Notes: generated from the letters alone by a model not told the origin. A stretch of 64,000 bases of DNA from Blastococcus colisei (GCF_006717095.1 NZ_VFQE01000002.1:897853-961852); one strand, 5' to 3'. Shown: positions 42,119-52,331, numbered from the stretch's first letter. Numbers and translations are program-made.

Positions 42119-43318
42119 ACCGCCGTTCCGCTCGACCTGGCTGACCCCGCCGTCGTCGCCGACCCGTATCCCTCCTTCGCCCGGGCTCGTGCGGTCGCGC
42201 CGGTCCAGTGGCACGCGGGCCTCGGGCTCTGGCTGGCGTTCACCCACGCCGAGTCCAACGCCGTCCTGCGGGACCGCCGGCTCGGCCGGATCTGGGCGGA
42301 CAAGCAGCCGGCCGAGCGGTTCGAGAGCTTCAACCTGATCCACCGCAACGCGATCCTGGAGATGGAGCCGCCGGACCACACGAGGCTGCGCCGGCTGATC
42401 AGCGCCGCCTTCGCCCGGGGGCACGTCGAGCGGCTGCGGCCGTGGGTGGAGGACCTCGCCCGCTCGCTGGTCGACGGGCTGGTGGATCGCTCGGCCGGTT
42501 CCGAGCCGGTCGACGTCCTCACCGGCATGGCCGAGGAGCTGCCCGTCGCGGTCATCGCCGAGCTGCTGGGCGTGCCGGACGCCGACCGGCCGCTGCTGCG
42601 GCCGTGGTCGAACGCGATCGTGAAGATGTACGAGTACGGCCGGACGACGGAGATCGAGGACGACGCCGAGCGCGCCGCGGCGGAGTTCGTCGCCTACCTG
42701 CGGGGGCTGGCCGCCGACCGCCGTCGCGCCCCGGGCGAGGACCTGCTCTCGCACCTGGTGGGCGTCCGGGACGCCGAGGGCGACCGGCTCACCGAGGACG
42801 AGCTGGTGACGACCTGCATCCTGCTGCTCAACGCCGGGCACGAAGCCACGGTCAACGTGAGCGGCAACGGCCTGCTGGCGCTGCTGGAGCATCCCGACCA
42901 GCTGCAGCGGCTGCGGAACGACCCGGCCCTGCTGCCGACGGCGATCGAGGAGCTGATGCGCTTCGACTCCCCGCTGCAGCTGTTCGAGCGCACCGCGACC
43001 GAGGACGTCGAGATCGGCGGCATCACGGTGGAGCGCGGCCAGAAGATCGCGGCCCTGCTCGGCTCGGCCAACCACGACCCGGCGGTGTTCGCCGAGCCGG
43101 AGACCCTCGATGTCGGCCGCACCGAGAACCCGCACATCTCTTTCGGCGCCGGCGTGCACTTCTGCATCGGCGCCCCGCTGGCCCGCGTCGAGCTGCAGGC
43201 GTCGTTCGGCGCGCTGCTGGAGCGGACGTCGCGGCTGGAGCTGGGCCGCCCCGCGCAGCGACGTCCGGAGTTCGTGATCCGCGGCCTGCGCGACCTGCCC
43301 GTCGTCCTCACCCCCTGA
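42116..43318 (+). CDS. Cytochrome P450
   Basis: About 400 residues. Heme loop FGAGVHFCIGAPLAR (FGxGxHxCxG, near residue 343), the ExxR pair in EELMRFDSP, and the oxygen-activation helix LLLNAGHEATVN (GxxxT) are all intact; no membrane helix, so a soluble class I bacterial P450 needing a ferredoxin. No redox partner lies nearby. GTG 42116 is preferred; GTGs at 42089 and 42110 are in frame. The order P450 then fatty acyl-CoA ligase was probably direct before IS element 2 entered, so a fatty-acid or lipid substrate is possible. Confidence 0.92.
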   Translation: MTAVPLDLADPAVVADPYPSFARARAVAPVQWHAGLGLWLAFTHAESNAVLRDRRLGRIWADKQPAERFESFNLIHRNAILEMEPPDHTRLRRLISAAFARGHVERLRPWVEDLARSLVDGLVDRSAGSEPVDVLTGMAEELPVAVIAELLGVPDADRPLLRPWSNAIVKMYEYGRTTEIEDDAERAAAEFVAYLRGLAADRRRAPGEDLLSHLVGVRDAEGDRLTEDELVTTCILLLNAGHEATVNVSGNGLLALLEHPDQLQRLRNDPALLPTAIEELMRFDSPLQLFERTATEDVEIGGITVERGQKIAALLGSANHDPAVFAEPETLDVGRTENPHISFGAGVHFCIGAPLARVELQASFGALLERTSRLELGRPAQRRPEFVIRGLRDLPVVLTP

Positions 43319-43400
43319 CCGCGGCTCCCGCGTCCTCCCTCACCGTTCGGGGTCCTCCCTCACCGTCGACCGCGAGGTAGGACCCCCGACGATCAGGTCA

Positions 43401-44646
43401 GGCGGATTCACGGAGCGGTCGCAACACCCGTGGATTGATGGCCCGACAATAGTGGGCCGATGACCTCGTCGGGCTTGAGCCAGCCGAGGACCTTGCGGGG
43501 CCGGCCGTTGAGTGAGGCCGCGATGGCGGCGAGGTCTGCGGGACTGTGCACCGAGAGGTCGGTGCCCTTGGGCAGGTACTGGCGCAGCAGGCCGTTGGTG
43601 TTCTCGTTGGTGCCGCGCTGCCAGGGCGAGTGCGGATCGCAGAAGTAGATCGGCAGGTCGGCGGCGATGCTGATCTGCTTGTGGTTGCGCATTTCCAGGC
43701 CCTGGTCCCAGGCCAGCGAGCGGCGCAACTCCGCCGGAAGCCCGCCCATCGCGGCCACCACGGCGTCGTGGAAGGCGAGCAGGTCGTGCGGGCCGGGCAG
43801 GTGCAGCAGGATGGTGAACCGAGTCGAGCGCTCGACCAGGGTGCCCACCGCGGAGCGGTTGTTCTTGCCCATCAGGAAGTCGCCCTCCCAGTGCCCGGGC
43901 ACGGCGCGGTCATCGGCGTCGCCCGGCCGCTCCCGGATGGAGATCTTGTCCGGGATACGGCGGTCGGGATCGGACCGACCGTCCACCCGCTTACGCGGCT
44001 TGCGCAGCGCCCGGCCGGTGCGCAGGTGCTTGGTCAGCTCCCGGCTCAGCTCCCCGCGGCCCTGGATGAACAGCGACCGGTAGATCGTCTCGTGGGAGAC
44101 CTGCATCGCCTCATCGTCACCGAAGTCCAGCCGCAGCCGGGCCGCGATCGCCTGCGGTGACCACTTGTCCTCCAGCCAGGCCTGCACATGGTCGCGCAGC
44201 GGCAGGTGAGCGAGCTTGTGCCGCTTCGGGCGGCGCGCCCGCTGCTCGGCCGCGGCCTGCGCCGGCACGGCGCGATACGGCCTGCCCGGCGGACGGTTGC
44301 GGCGGATCTCCCGACTGATCGTGCCCGCATCACGATCAAGCCCCCGGGCGATGGCCCGCACCCCCTCCCCCCGCTCCAGCGCGCAGGCGATCTCCTCCCG
44401 CTCGGGCAGGCTCAGATACCGGCCCTTCGGCTCACTCAGTTCGACAGGTGACACCCCGCCACACTCGCGGAACCACCGGAACCCACGGGCCTGCGACACA
44501 CCGGCCTGCTTCGCCGCCGCCACCGTGGCCCGCCCGTCGCGAATACCTCGCCAGAACGCCCGCCGCAGGTGCTGCAGCTCCGCCGTCTCCGCCATGCCCC
44601 GACCCCCAGGTCAGCTCAGGGGTGTTGCGACCACCCACTGAGCCCG
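43401..44646 (-). mobile_element. IS30-family insertion sequence, element 2
   Basis: About 1,246 bp, flanked by GGTCA on both sides (43396-43400 and 44647-44651), read as a target duplication of four or five bases. Terminal inverted repeats are 43404-43428 and 44621-44645, both ending GTCGCAACACC inward (19 of 25 matched). It has an intact transposase whose stop codon lies in the left repeat. It is a different lineage from element 1 and sits between the P450 and acyl-CoA ligase genes. Confidence 0.85.
43408..44595 (-). CDS. IS30 family transposase (element 2)
   Basis: 395 residues, complete, from ATG 44595. DNA-binding part: TVAAAKQAGVSQARGFRWF and VRAIARGLDRDAGTISREIRRN. DDE residues in PGHWEGDFLMGK, LAWDQGLEM and PWQRGTNENTNGLLRQYLPK. 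Compared with element 1 the catalytic core is closely alike (HLRTGRALRKPRKRVDGR, AADLPIYFCDPHSPWQ), but the N-termini differ strongly. It is likely functional. Confidence 0.93.
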   Translation of the reverse strand: MAETAELQHLRRAFWRGIRDGRATVAAAKQAGVSQARGFRWFRECGGVSPVELSEPKGRYLSLPEREEIACALERGEGVRAIARGLDRDAGTISREIRRNRPPGRPYRAVPAQAAAEQRARRPKRHKLAHLPLRDHVQAWLEDKWSPQAIAARLRLDFGDDEAMQVSHETIYRSLFIQGRGELSRELTKHLRTGRALRKPRKRVDGRSDPDRRIPDKISIRERPGDADDRAVPGHWEGDFLMGKNNRSAVGTLVERSTRFTILLHLPGPHDLLAFHDAVVAAMGGLPAELRRSLAWDQGLEMRNHKQISIAADLPIYFCDPHSPWQRGTNENTNGLLRQYLPKGTDLSVHSPADLAAIAASLNGRPRKVLGWLKPDEVIGPLLSGHQSTGVATAP

Positions 44647-44707
44647 GGTCAGCTGATCATCACGTAGTCCGGTGGAAGGTGAGCCGGGTCACTGGCAGGA
44701 TCCGGCT

Positions 44708-46324
<1,617 letters not shown>

Positions 46325-46351
46325 CGGCAGCCCCACTGCACCCGCCCCCCG

Positions 46352-46410
46352 GGCATAGGTACCTATACGTGCGTTCTGGCGGCCGATCCGCAGGTATAGG
46401 TACCTATGCC
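46352..46410. repeat. Intergenic palindrome, type 2, intact copy (bidirectional terminator)
   Basis: GGCATAGGTACCTATAC (46352-46368) and its exact reverse complement (46394-46410) flank a 25-base spacer starting GTGCGTTCTGG. Each arm contains the 12-base palindrome ATAGGTACCTAT. It lies between the convergent acyl-CoA ligase and rhodanese genes. The palindrome split by IS element 1 belongs to the same family (GGCATAGGAACCTTTAC, then GCGTTCT). Confidence 0.75.
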
Positions 46411-46420
46411 TGGGCCGGGG

Positions 46421-46750
46421 TCAGCGGACGAAGGGGGGCTGGCCGGTCTCGCTCACCATGGGTTTGCCGGCCGCCTCCCACTCGCCCATGCCGCCGCCGA
46501 CGTTGACCGCGTCGAACCCGTTCTGGTTCAACCACGCGGCCACTCGCGCCGACCGGCCGCCGCCGCGGCAGGTGACGTAGAGCGGATCGCCCTCGGGGAG
46601 GTCGTCGAGCCGGGTGGGGACGTCGCCCATCGGGATGTGGGTCGCACCCTCGATGTGGCCGTGCACCCACTCGTCGTCCTCACGGACGTCGAGGACGACG
46701 GCGTCCTCGGGCAGCTCACTGGCGGATACGGTCGGAACCTGCTGCGGCAT
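46421..46750 (-). CDS. Rhodanese-like domain protein
   Basis: 109 residues, a single rhodanese domain. VVLDVREDDEWVHGHIEGATHIPMGDV, then the active loop YVTCRGGGRSARVAAWL with the reactive Cys. The loop CRGGGRS is the small sulfurtransferase type, close to GlpE/PspE. The start ATG 46750 is supported by GGAG seven bases upstream; ATG 46762 and a longer frame exist. It may move sulfane sulfur to thiols; its partner is unknown. Confidence 0.9.
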   Translation of the reverse strand: MPQQVPTVSASELPEDAVVLDVREDDEWVHGHIEGATHIPMGDVPTRLDDLPEGDPLYVTCRGGGRSARVAAWLNQNGFDAVNVGGGMGEWEAAGKPMVSETGQPPFVR

Positions 46751-46856
46751 CACGCACTCCATCGTGGCACGCAACGGCGCGCGGTTCGTCGAGAGCGTCA
46801 CGCCAGATGGGCGACGTCCACAGCGGCGGACGGGACGCTCCAGCGGACAGCCAGTG

Positions 46857-47314
46857 TCAGTACAGGCCCAGCCGAGGCAGCAGCTGATCGGCCTGAGCGA
46901 CGATCTCGGTCGCGGCCTGCAGCGCTTCGCCCGCCTCCCCGCTGCTCACGGTCTCGGGGGCATGAGCACTCGGGTAGTCCAGCTCGTTGCGACACCTGCG
47001 CAGAACATGGAAGTCGGCGAATCCCGGGTGAACTGCGCGCGCAGGACGCGCTCGACGGCAATCTGCCCGCCGGAGGCGGTGGCCCGGAGACCTTGCCGCG
47101 CGAGGAGCGCGATGCCGGCGTGGCGGGCGGCGTCGTATGCGAGCACGTAGGCGGAGTCGGGGTCGGCCTCGAGGAGGGTGGCCGCCGAGTCGAGCAGCTG
47201 CCGGGCTCGGGCCAACGAAGCCGCTGCCGAGCGGACGGCAGCGGGTACCCGCTGCAGGGCCCGCTCGGCCAGCCTGGCGTCCACATCCGTGGCGCCGGTC
47301 TGCCATGCACTCAC
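46857..47314 (-). pseudogene. HEPN-domain protein gene broken by a frameshift
   Basis: One frame encodes VSAWQTGATDVDARLAERAL... through ARQLLDSAATLLEADPDSAYVLAYDAARHAG to AVERVLRAQF, then goes astray. A second frame picks up at once with GFADFHVLRRCRNELDYPS and ends ATEIVAQADQLLPRLGLY. Together they make one HEPN-type protein of about 150 residues, including the RRCRNELDYP segment where HEPN RNases carry their active motif. One base is missing near 47015-47025. The first frame also runs on upstream to 47428 with a hydrophobic stretch, probably not coding. No nucleotidyltransferase partner is seen. It could also be a sequencing error. Confidence 0.72.
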
Positions 47315-47563
47315 TGCGGCGCCCGGGCAGTTGCTGTGGCCGCACATGAACAGGACGACCGCGACAACGGCGATCACGACGACGAAGAGGGTCAGCGTCA
47401 CCCGGCCACCGACGCTCAGCCTGTGCATTCCGCCTCGGTCACCGGTTCATCCAGCCAGAAGCCGCCACGAGTGGCGGGGCGACCCCCGGACGTTCACCCG
47501 TACGAGAGGCGCTGTGCCGTCGGAAGGGCAATCACTCCGGGAGCGGCTGGAAGGATGGACGTG

Positions 47564-48076
47564 ATGACCACGACCCCGTCGCCCGTGCGCGAGCCGGCCT
47601 GGCCGCTGTCCCGCTCGGCGATCGGGCTGTGGGTCACCGAGGGCGTCATCAGCAGCGTGTTCCTGGGCATCGGCGCGGCCCTGTTCGCGACCTTCGTCCC
47701 GTCCGACGCCCCCGCCCCGATGCCGCTGCTGCGCTGGCTCGTCCCCGCCGCGGTCCTCGTCTACGCGGTCGTGGCCATCGGCATCCGGCCGTGGGTGCGC
47801 TTCCGCGTGCACCGCTGGGAGGTGACCGGCGAGGCGGTCTACACGCTGACCGGCTGGCTCACCCGCACCTGGACGCTGGTGCCGATCTCGCGCATCCAGA
47901 CCGTCGACGTCACCCGCGGCGTGCTCCAGCAGATGTTCGGGCTCTCCACGGTCGCGGTGATGACGGCGTCGTCGCAGGGCACCGTGCAGGTCTGGCACCT
48001 CGAGGCGAACGTCGCCCAGCAGGTCGCCGACGACCTCGCCCACCGGGCCGAGCAGGTCCGCGACCAGGCCACATGA
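47564..48076 (+). CDS. Bacterial PH-domain membrane protein (YdbS-like)
   Basis: About 170 residues. Two helices (AIGLWVTEGVISSVFLGIGAALFA and LVPAAVLVYAVVAIGI) precede a bacterial PH domain (WEVTGEAVYTLTGWLTRTWTLVPISRIQTVDVTRGVLQQMFGLSTVAV). ATG 47564 is eight bases after AAGGA; ATG 47555 is also possible. It overlaps the next gene by four bases, the usual ydbS-ydbT pair. In Bacillus this pair is linked to membrane stress and bacteriocin resistance; here the role is inferred. The 250 bp before it (47315-47563) show no other gene. Confidence 0.88.
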   Translation: MTTTPSPVREPAWPLSRSAIGLWVTEGVISSVFLGIGAALFATFVPSDAPAPMPLLRWLVPAAVLVYAVVAIGIRPWVRFRVHRWEVTGEAVYTLTGWLTRTWTLVPISRIQTVDVTRGVLQQMFGLSTVAVMTASSQGTVQVWHLEANVAQQVADDLAHRAEQVRDQAT

Positions 48077-49566
48077 CCGCCCCGACACCCCAGCCACCGA
48101 CGACGGGACGGCGGACCTCGCCGCTCGTCGTCCTCGTGCACACGGCGACCTTCCGCCAGGCGCGGCAGTTCGTCCCGGCGGTCATCCCGATCGTCGCGGC
48201 CACCGGCCTGGGCGGCGGGACGACGACGGTGGTCGCCCTCGTCGTCGGCGTCACCCTGCTGTCCCTGGCCACCGCCGCCCTCTCCTGGTGGCGGTTCACC
48301 TACGCCGACGGCCCCGCCTCGGTCGTCGTCACCCGCGGGCTGCTGTCCCGCTCGGTGCGCACCGTGCCGAACGACCGCATCCGCGGCGTCGAGGTGGAGA
48401 CCCCGCTGCTGCACCGGCTGTTCGGCCTGGTCCGAGTGCGCATCGACGCCGCGGCCGGCGCGGTCAACGGCAAGGAGGAGGAGCTCGTCGTCGACGGCCT
48501 TCCCCGCGCCGAGGGCGACCGGCTGCGCGCCGCCGTCCTCACCCACCGGTCCACGCCGGCGCCGGACGAGGGCACCGAGCCCGAGCCGGAGGAGCAGTTC
48601 GCCCGGTTCGACAACCGCTGGCTCCTCTACGCCCCGCTGGTCGGCAGCTACCTGGCCGTGCCGCTCGCCGCCGTCGGCGGGCTCTTCCGGCTGGCCCAGG
48701 AGCTGCCCGAGCGGTTCCGCCCCGACGTCCCCGGCGTGGAGGTCGTCGGCGTGCAGTCGCTCCTCGTCGCCCTCGGGATCGCGCTCGTGCTGCTCGTCGC
48801 GGGCTCGGTCATCGGCGCCGCCGTCGTCAACTGGGGCTTCCGGCTGACCCGGCGGGGCGGCTCGCTGGTCGCGGCGCGCGGGCTGGTCACCCGCCGGCAC
48901 ACCGAGCTGGAGATCGACCGGATCCGCGGCTGGACCCTCACCGAGGGCGTGGGCATGCGCTGGGTGCGGGCGGCGCGGGTCAGCGCCCTGGTCACCGGGC
49001 TGGGCGATGCCGCCCGACGCGGGCAGCTGCTGCCGCTGGGGCCCCGCGAGGAGGGCCGGGCGGTCGGCGTCCGCCTCGTCCCCGAGCCGGGCCCGCTGCT
49101 GCCCCATCCTCCGGCCGCGCGACGACGGCGGATCGTCCGCGCCCTCACGGCCGGTCTCCTGGTCACCGCGGCCGGTGCGGTGGTGACGCCGCTGCTCGGC
49201 TGGTGGTGGGTTCTCGCGCTCGGCCTGGTGCTCCTGGTCCTGGGCGTGCCGCTCGGGCTGGGCCGGTACGCCGCCCTGGGCCACGCGACCGGGCCGGACT
49301 CGTTCGCCGTCCGCAGCGGATGGCTGGTCCGCGAACAGGCGGTGCTGCAGCGCCGGGCCGTCGTCGGCTGGCAGGTGCGGCAGTCGCCGTTCCAGCGGTC
49401 GGCGGGCCTGGCGACCGTCCTCGCCTGCGTCGGCGCCGGGCGCGGCGGCTACGCGGCCGTCGACATGGCGGCGGACGAGGTCGCCGAGTTCACCGCCGCC
49501 GCCTCCGACGGCTGGGCCCGCGAGCTCGCCGCCCGCCGAGACGGCGTCACCCGACCGGCGGGATGA
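48073..49566 (+). CDS. Bacterial PH-domain membrane protein (YdbT-like)
   Basis: 497 residues with three PH-like modules, each after a pair of helices: RGLLSRSVRTVPNDRIRGVEVETPLLHRLFGLVRVRID; RGLVTRRHTELEIDRIRGWTLTEGVGMRWV; SGWLVREQAVLQRRAVVGWQVRQSPFQRSAGLATV. The length is that of YdbT (about 490). It overlaps the YdbS-like gene (ATGA at 48073) and, at its 3' end, the convergent glmL gene by 20 bp. Confidence 0.9.
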   Translation: MTAPTPQPPTTGRRTSPLVVLVHTATFRQARQFVPAVIPIVAATGLGGGTTTVVALVVGVTLLSLATAALSWWRFTYADGPASVVVTRGLLSRSVRTVPNDRIRGVEVETPLLHRLFGLVRVRIDAAAGAVNGKEEELVVDGLPRAEGDRLRAAVLTHRSTPAPDEGTEPEPEEQFARFDNRWLLYAPLVGSYLAVPLAAVGGLFRLAQELPERFRPDVPGVEVVGVQSLLVALGIALVLLVAGSVIGAAVVNWGFRLTRRGGSLVAARGLVTRRHTELEIDRIRGWTLTEGVGMRWVRAARVSALVTGLGDAARRGQLLPLGPREEGRAVGVRLVPEPGPLLPHPPAARRRRIVRALTAGLLVTAAGAVVTPLLGWWWVLALGLVLLVLGVPLGLGRYAALGHATGPDSFAVRSGWLVREQAVLQRRAVVGWQVRQSPFQRSAGLATVLACVGAGRGGYAAVDMAADEVAEFTAAASDGWARELAARRDGVTRPAG

Positions 49567-50872
49567 CCTGCTGCCGGCTCCCCAGCAGGTCCCGGGCCAG
49601 CGCAGCGGCGGCGTGCGGATGCTCGGCGGCGAGCAGCCCGATCGCGGCGAGGACGTAGCTCCGGTCGACGATCACCGGCGTCCCGGCGAGCACGCTGCCG
49701 GCGCCACCGGCATCCGCGGCCACCCGCGTGAGAACCCGGTCGACTGCGGCCCGGTCGGCATGGCGGAAGACACCCCCGGAGAGCACCACGAGGCCGGCAG
49801 AGCGGGCGCTCGCGCCGCCGGGGCCGTACCCGGCCTCGGCCCGCAGGTGCCGGCGCAACGCCACGGTCGCTGCCGCCTCGCCCAGGTCCAACGGGTCGTC
49901 GCCGGGCTCGCCCAGCCCCTCGGCCACCGCCGCGGCCCGGAGCGCCTCCACGCTCCACGAGACGCCCAGATCGCCTTCCACGGTCCGACGACGGGCCGGC
50001 ACGCCGACCGCCTCCCGGCCCAGCGTCGCCTGCTCGGCGTCGGGGTCCGGGACGCAGTAGACGTCGGTGGTCGCGCCGCCCACGTCCAGGACGACGACGG
50101 AGACCCGCTCCGGGGCGAGCACGCGGGCCAGCACCGTCACGCCCTCGAGGACGGCGTCCGGCGTCACCGCGCGGACCCAGGATCGCAGCCCCGGGTCGGT
50201 GGAGAGCCGGCCGCCGCCGATCACGTGCTCGAGGAAGACCGCGCGGATCGCTGTCCGGGCGGACTCGGGCGCCAGCCGGCCGATGTCGGGCAGCACGTTG
50301 TCGGCCTCGTGCACGGGCAGCCCGCCGTCCCGCAGCACGGCGGCGACCTCGTCCCGCACGGCGACGTTGCCCGCGAGCACGACCGGGACGGACCGCGGAA
50401 GGACCCCGCTGCCCCCCAGCACTCGCGCGCTCGCACTGGGACCCTGCACCGGGGCCGAAGACGCGAGCACAGCCGCGTTCGCCCGCAGCACCGACGCCTC
50501 GCCGCCGTCGGTGCCCCCGACCAGGAGGACGACGTCCGGCTCCGCGGCCCGCAGCGCGTCCAGCCGGTCGGCGTCCAGCAGCCCGGCGGCGACGTGCACG
50601 ACCCGCGCACCGGCCGACAGCGCCGCCCGGTGCCCGGCCTCGGCGCTGATCAGCTGCTCGTACCCGACCACCGCCAGCCGCAGCCCGCCCCCGGCGCTGG
50701 AGCACGCCACGACGGGCGCCTCGGGGAACCCCGCCGTCGCGGCGAGGACGCCGGTGACGACGTCGTCCAGGGTGGTCGGCGCCTGGGCCGTGGCCAGCAG
50801 GTGCCCGGTGGCCGGATCGACCAGCGCGGCCTTGGTGAACGTCGACCCGATGTCGACGCAGGCGAGCGTCAT
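49547..50872 (-). CDS. glmL: MutL/GlmL-type activator of B12-dependent aminomutases
   Basis: 441 residues, ASKHA-fold ATPase: LACVDIGSTFTKAALVD, VVLLVGGTDGGEASVLRANA, VSVVVLDVGGATTDVYCVPD and LSGGVFRHA. GlmL/MutL proteins lie beside glutamate mutase (glmS, glmE) or ornithine aminomutase genes and reactivate them. None of these is in the window, so the partner is elsewhere or the protein has another role. It is a single gene: its promoter faces away from mntH and its 3' end overlaps the YdbT-like gene. Confidence 0.88.
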   Translation of the reverse strand: MTLACVDIGSTFTKAALVDPATGHLLATAQAPTTLDDVVTGVLAATAGFPEAPVVACSSAGGGLRLAVVGYEQLISAEAGHRAALSAGARVVHVAAGLLDADRLDALRAAEPDVVLLVGGTDGGEASVLRANAAVLASSAPVQGPSASARVLGGSGVLPRSVPVVLAGNVAVRDEVAAVLRDGGLPVHEADNVLPDIGRLAPESARTAIRAVFLEHVIGGGRLSTDPGLRSWVRAVTPDAVLEGVTVLARVLAPERVSVVVLDVGGATTDVYCVPDPDAEQATLGREAVGVPARRRTVEGDLGVSWSVEALRAAAVAEGLGEPGDDPLDLGEAAATVALRRHLRAEAGYGPGGASARSAGLVVLSGGVFRHADRAAVDRVLTRVAADAGGAGSVLAGTPVIVDRSYVLAAIGLLAAEHPHAAAALARDLLGSRQQVIPPVG

Positions 50873-50990
50873 GCCCGCAGGAGCCCGGCGCCGGACGGGA
50901 CGAGTCGGGCGGTCACCCGGCGGACCCTATCGACCGCGCCGGATGGCCCTCCGGGGCCACCGAACGGCCCGACCGGTCCGCGGCCGGCGG

Positions 50991-51009
50991 GCAGGGAAGC
51001 CTTGCCTGC
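50991..51009. promoter_or_regulatory. DtxR/IdeR/MntR-like box upstream of mntH
   Basis: The 19-base near-palindrome GCAGGGAAGCCTTGCCTGC reads on the other strand as GCAGGCAAGGCTTCCCTGC. It keeps the AGG-NN-AGGCT-NN-CCT core of IdeR/DtxR iron boxes (11 of 19 bases of the classical box). It ends 27 bases before the mntH start. Metal control of a manganese importer makes biological sense. Confidence 0.5.
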
Positions 51010-51035
51010 TCCCCAGCCCACCGTGCGAGGTCCCC

Positions 51036-52331
51036 GTGTACCTGTCCAAGACCGACGCCGCGCTCCTCCCCACCCAGCTCGGCGGTCGCCCGGCCGCGCC
51101 CACGGCGGAGCCGGCGAACGGCCGGCGGCTGTGGCCGCTGCTGGGCCCGGCGTTCGTCGCCGCCGTCGCCTACGTCGACCCGGGGAACTTCGCGACGAAC
51201 TTCTCCGGCGGCGCCTCGTTCGGCTACACCCTGCTCTGGGTGATCGTCGCGGCCAACCTCATGGCGATGCTCATCCAGTCGCTGACCGCCAAGCTGGGGC
51301 TGGCCACCGGGCGCGACCTCGCCACGCTCTGCCGGGAGCGGCTGCCCCGCCCGGTCACCCGCGGGCTGTGGCTGCAGGCCGAGGCGGTCGCGATCGCCAC
51401 CGACCTGGCCGAGATCGTCGGCGGAGCGGTCGCGCTGTACCTCCTCTTCGGCGTCCCGCTGCCGGTGGGCGGGGTGATCACCGCCGTCGTCGCCTTCGTC
51501 CTGCTGGCCGCCCAGTCGCGCGGGCACCGCCCCTTCGAGCGGGTCATCGCCGGCCTGCTCCTGGTCATCGGCCTGGGCTTCGGCTACACGCTGATCGGCT
51601 CCGGCGTCGACGTCGCGGGCGCGGCGGCCGGCCTGGTGCCCTCGTTCGCCGGCCCCGAGAGCCTGATCCTCGCCACCGGAATCCTCGGCGCCACCGTGAT
51701 GCCGCACGTCATCTACGTGCACTCCGCGCTCACCCCCGGCCGGTACGGCGACGCCGTCACGGCCGGGAAGACGGCGGGCGGACGGCGACGGCTGCTGCGC
51801 GCGCAGCGCCTCGACGTCCTGCTGGCGATGGGCTTCGCCGGGCTGATCAACGCGGCGATGCTCGTCGTCGCCGCCCAGCTGTTCACCGGAACCGGCATGG
51901 ACGGCTCCCTGGAGGCCGTGCACGCCGGCCTGGGCGAGGAGCTGGGCCGGGGCGCCGGCATCGTGTTCGGCATCGCGCTGCTCGCCTCGGGCTTCGCCTC
52001 GTCGTCGGTCGGCACGCACGCCGGCCAGGTGGTGATGGCCGGCTTCCTGCGCCGCTCCATCCCGGTGCTGCTGCGCCGGCTGGTCACGCTGGCCCCCGCG
52101 CTGCTCATCCTGCTGCTGGGCGTGGACCCCACGACGGCGCTGGTCTGGTCCCAGGTGGTGCTGTGCTTCGGCATCCCGTTCGCCCTGGTGCCGCTGCTGT
52201 GGCTGACCAGCCGCCACGACGTCATGGGCGGCTGGGTGAACCGGCGGCGGACGACGGCGACCGGCGCGGTCATCGCCGCCCTCATCATCGCGCTCAACCT
52301 GCACCTGCTCGTGCAGCTCACGATCGGCTGA
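51036..52331 (+). CDS. mntH: Nramp family Mn2+/Fe2+ transporter
   Basis: 431 residues, about 11 helices. The metal-site motifs of true Nramp proteins are present: AYVDPGNFATN in helix 1 (about 45-55) and LGATVMPHVIYVHSAL in helix 6. It takes up Mn2+ (or Fe2+) with protons. Contrast with the NRAMP-like protein at 4832-6070, which lacks these residues. GTG 51036 has GAGG six bases upstream. A manganese catalase gene lies 1.8 kb downstream. Confidence 0.94.
   Translation: MYLSKTDAALLPTQLGGRPAAPTAEPANGRRLWPLLGPAFVAAVAYVDPGNFATNFSGGASFGYTLLWVIVAANLMAMLIQSLTAKLGLATGRDLATLCRERLPRPVTRGLWLQAEAVAIATDLAEIVGGAVALYLLFGVPLPVGGVITAVVAFVLLAAQSRGHRPFERVIAGLLLVIGLGFGYTLIGSGVDVAGAAAGLVPSFAGPESLILATGILGATVMPHVIYVHSALTPGRYGDAVTAGKTAGGRRRLLRAQRLDVLLAMGFAGLINAAMLVVAAQLFTGTGMDGSLEAVHAGLGEELGRGAGIVFGIALLASGFASSSVGTHAGQVVMAGFLRRSIPVLLRRLVTLAPALLILLLGVDPTTALVWSQVVLCFGIPFALVPLLWLTSRHDVMGGWVNRRRTTATGAVIAALIIALNLHLLVQLTIG

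Larger units (their letters stand above)
43332..44661. repeat. Nested palindromic intergenic element, copy C, split by IS element 2
   Basis: The stem GGTCCTCCCTCACC / CGCGAGGTAGGACC (43351-43384, imperfect) and an extra half unit at 43332-43350 repeat the plan of copies A and B. The following unit is cut: CGATCAGGTCA (43390-43400) on the left and GGTCAGCTGATCATC (44647-44661) on the right. Joining them with one GGTCA restores a 21-base unit identical to the reverse complement of 22624-22644 in copy A. Confidence 0.75.

Noticed and set aside
47315..47428. A membrane-anchored N-terminus for the HEPN protein
   Set aside because: The hydrophobic stretch is an open-frame extension upstream of a plausible GTG at 47314 and is unlike HEPN homologues, though it cannot be fully excluded.
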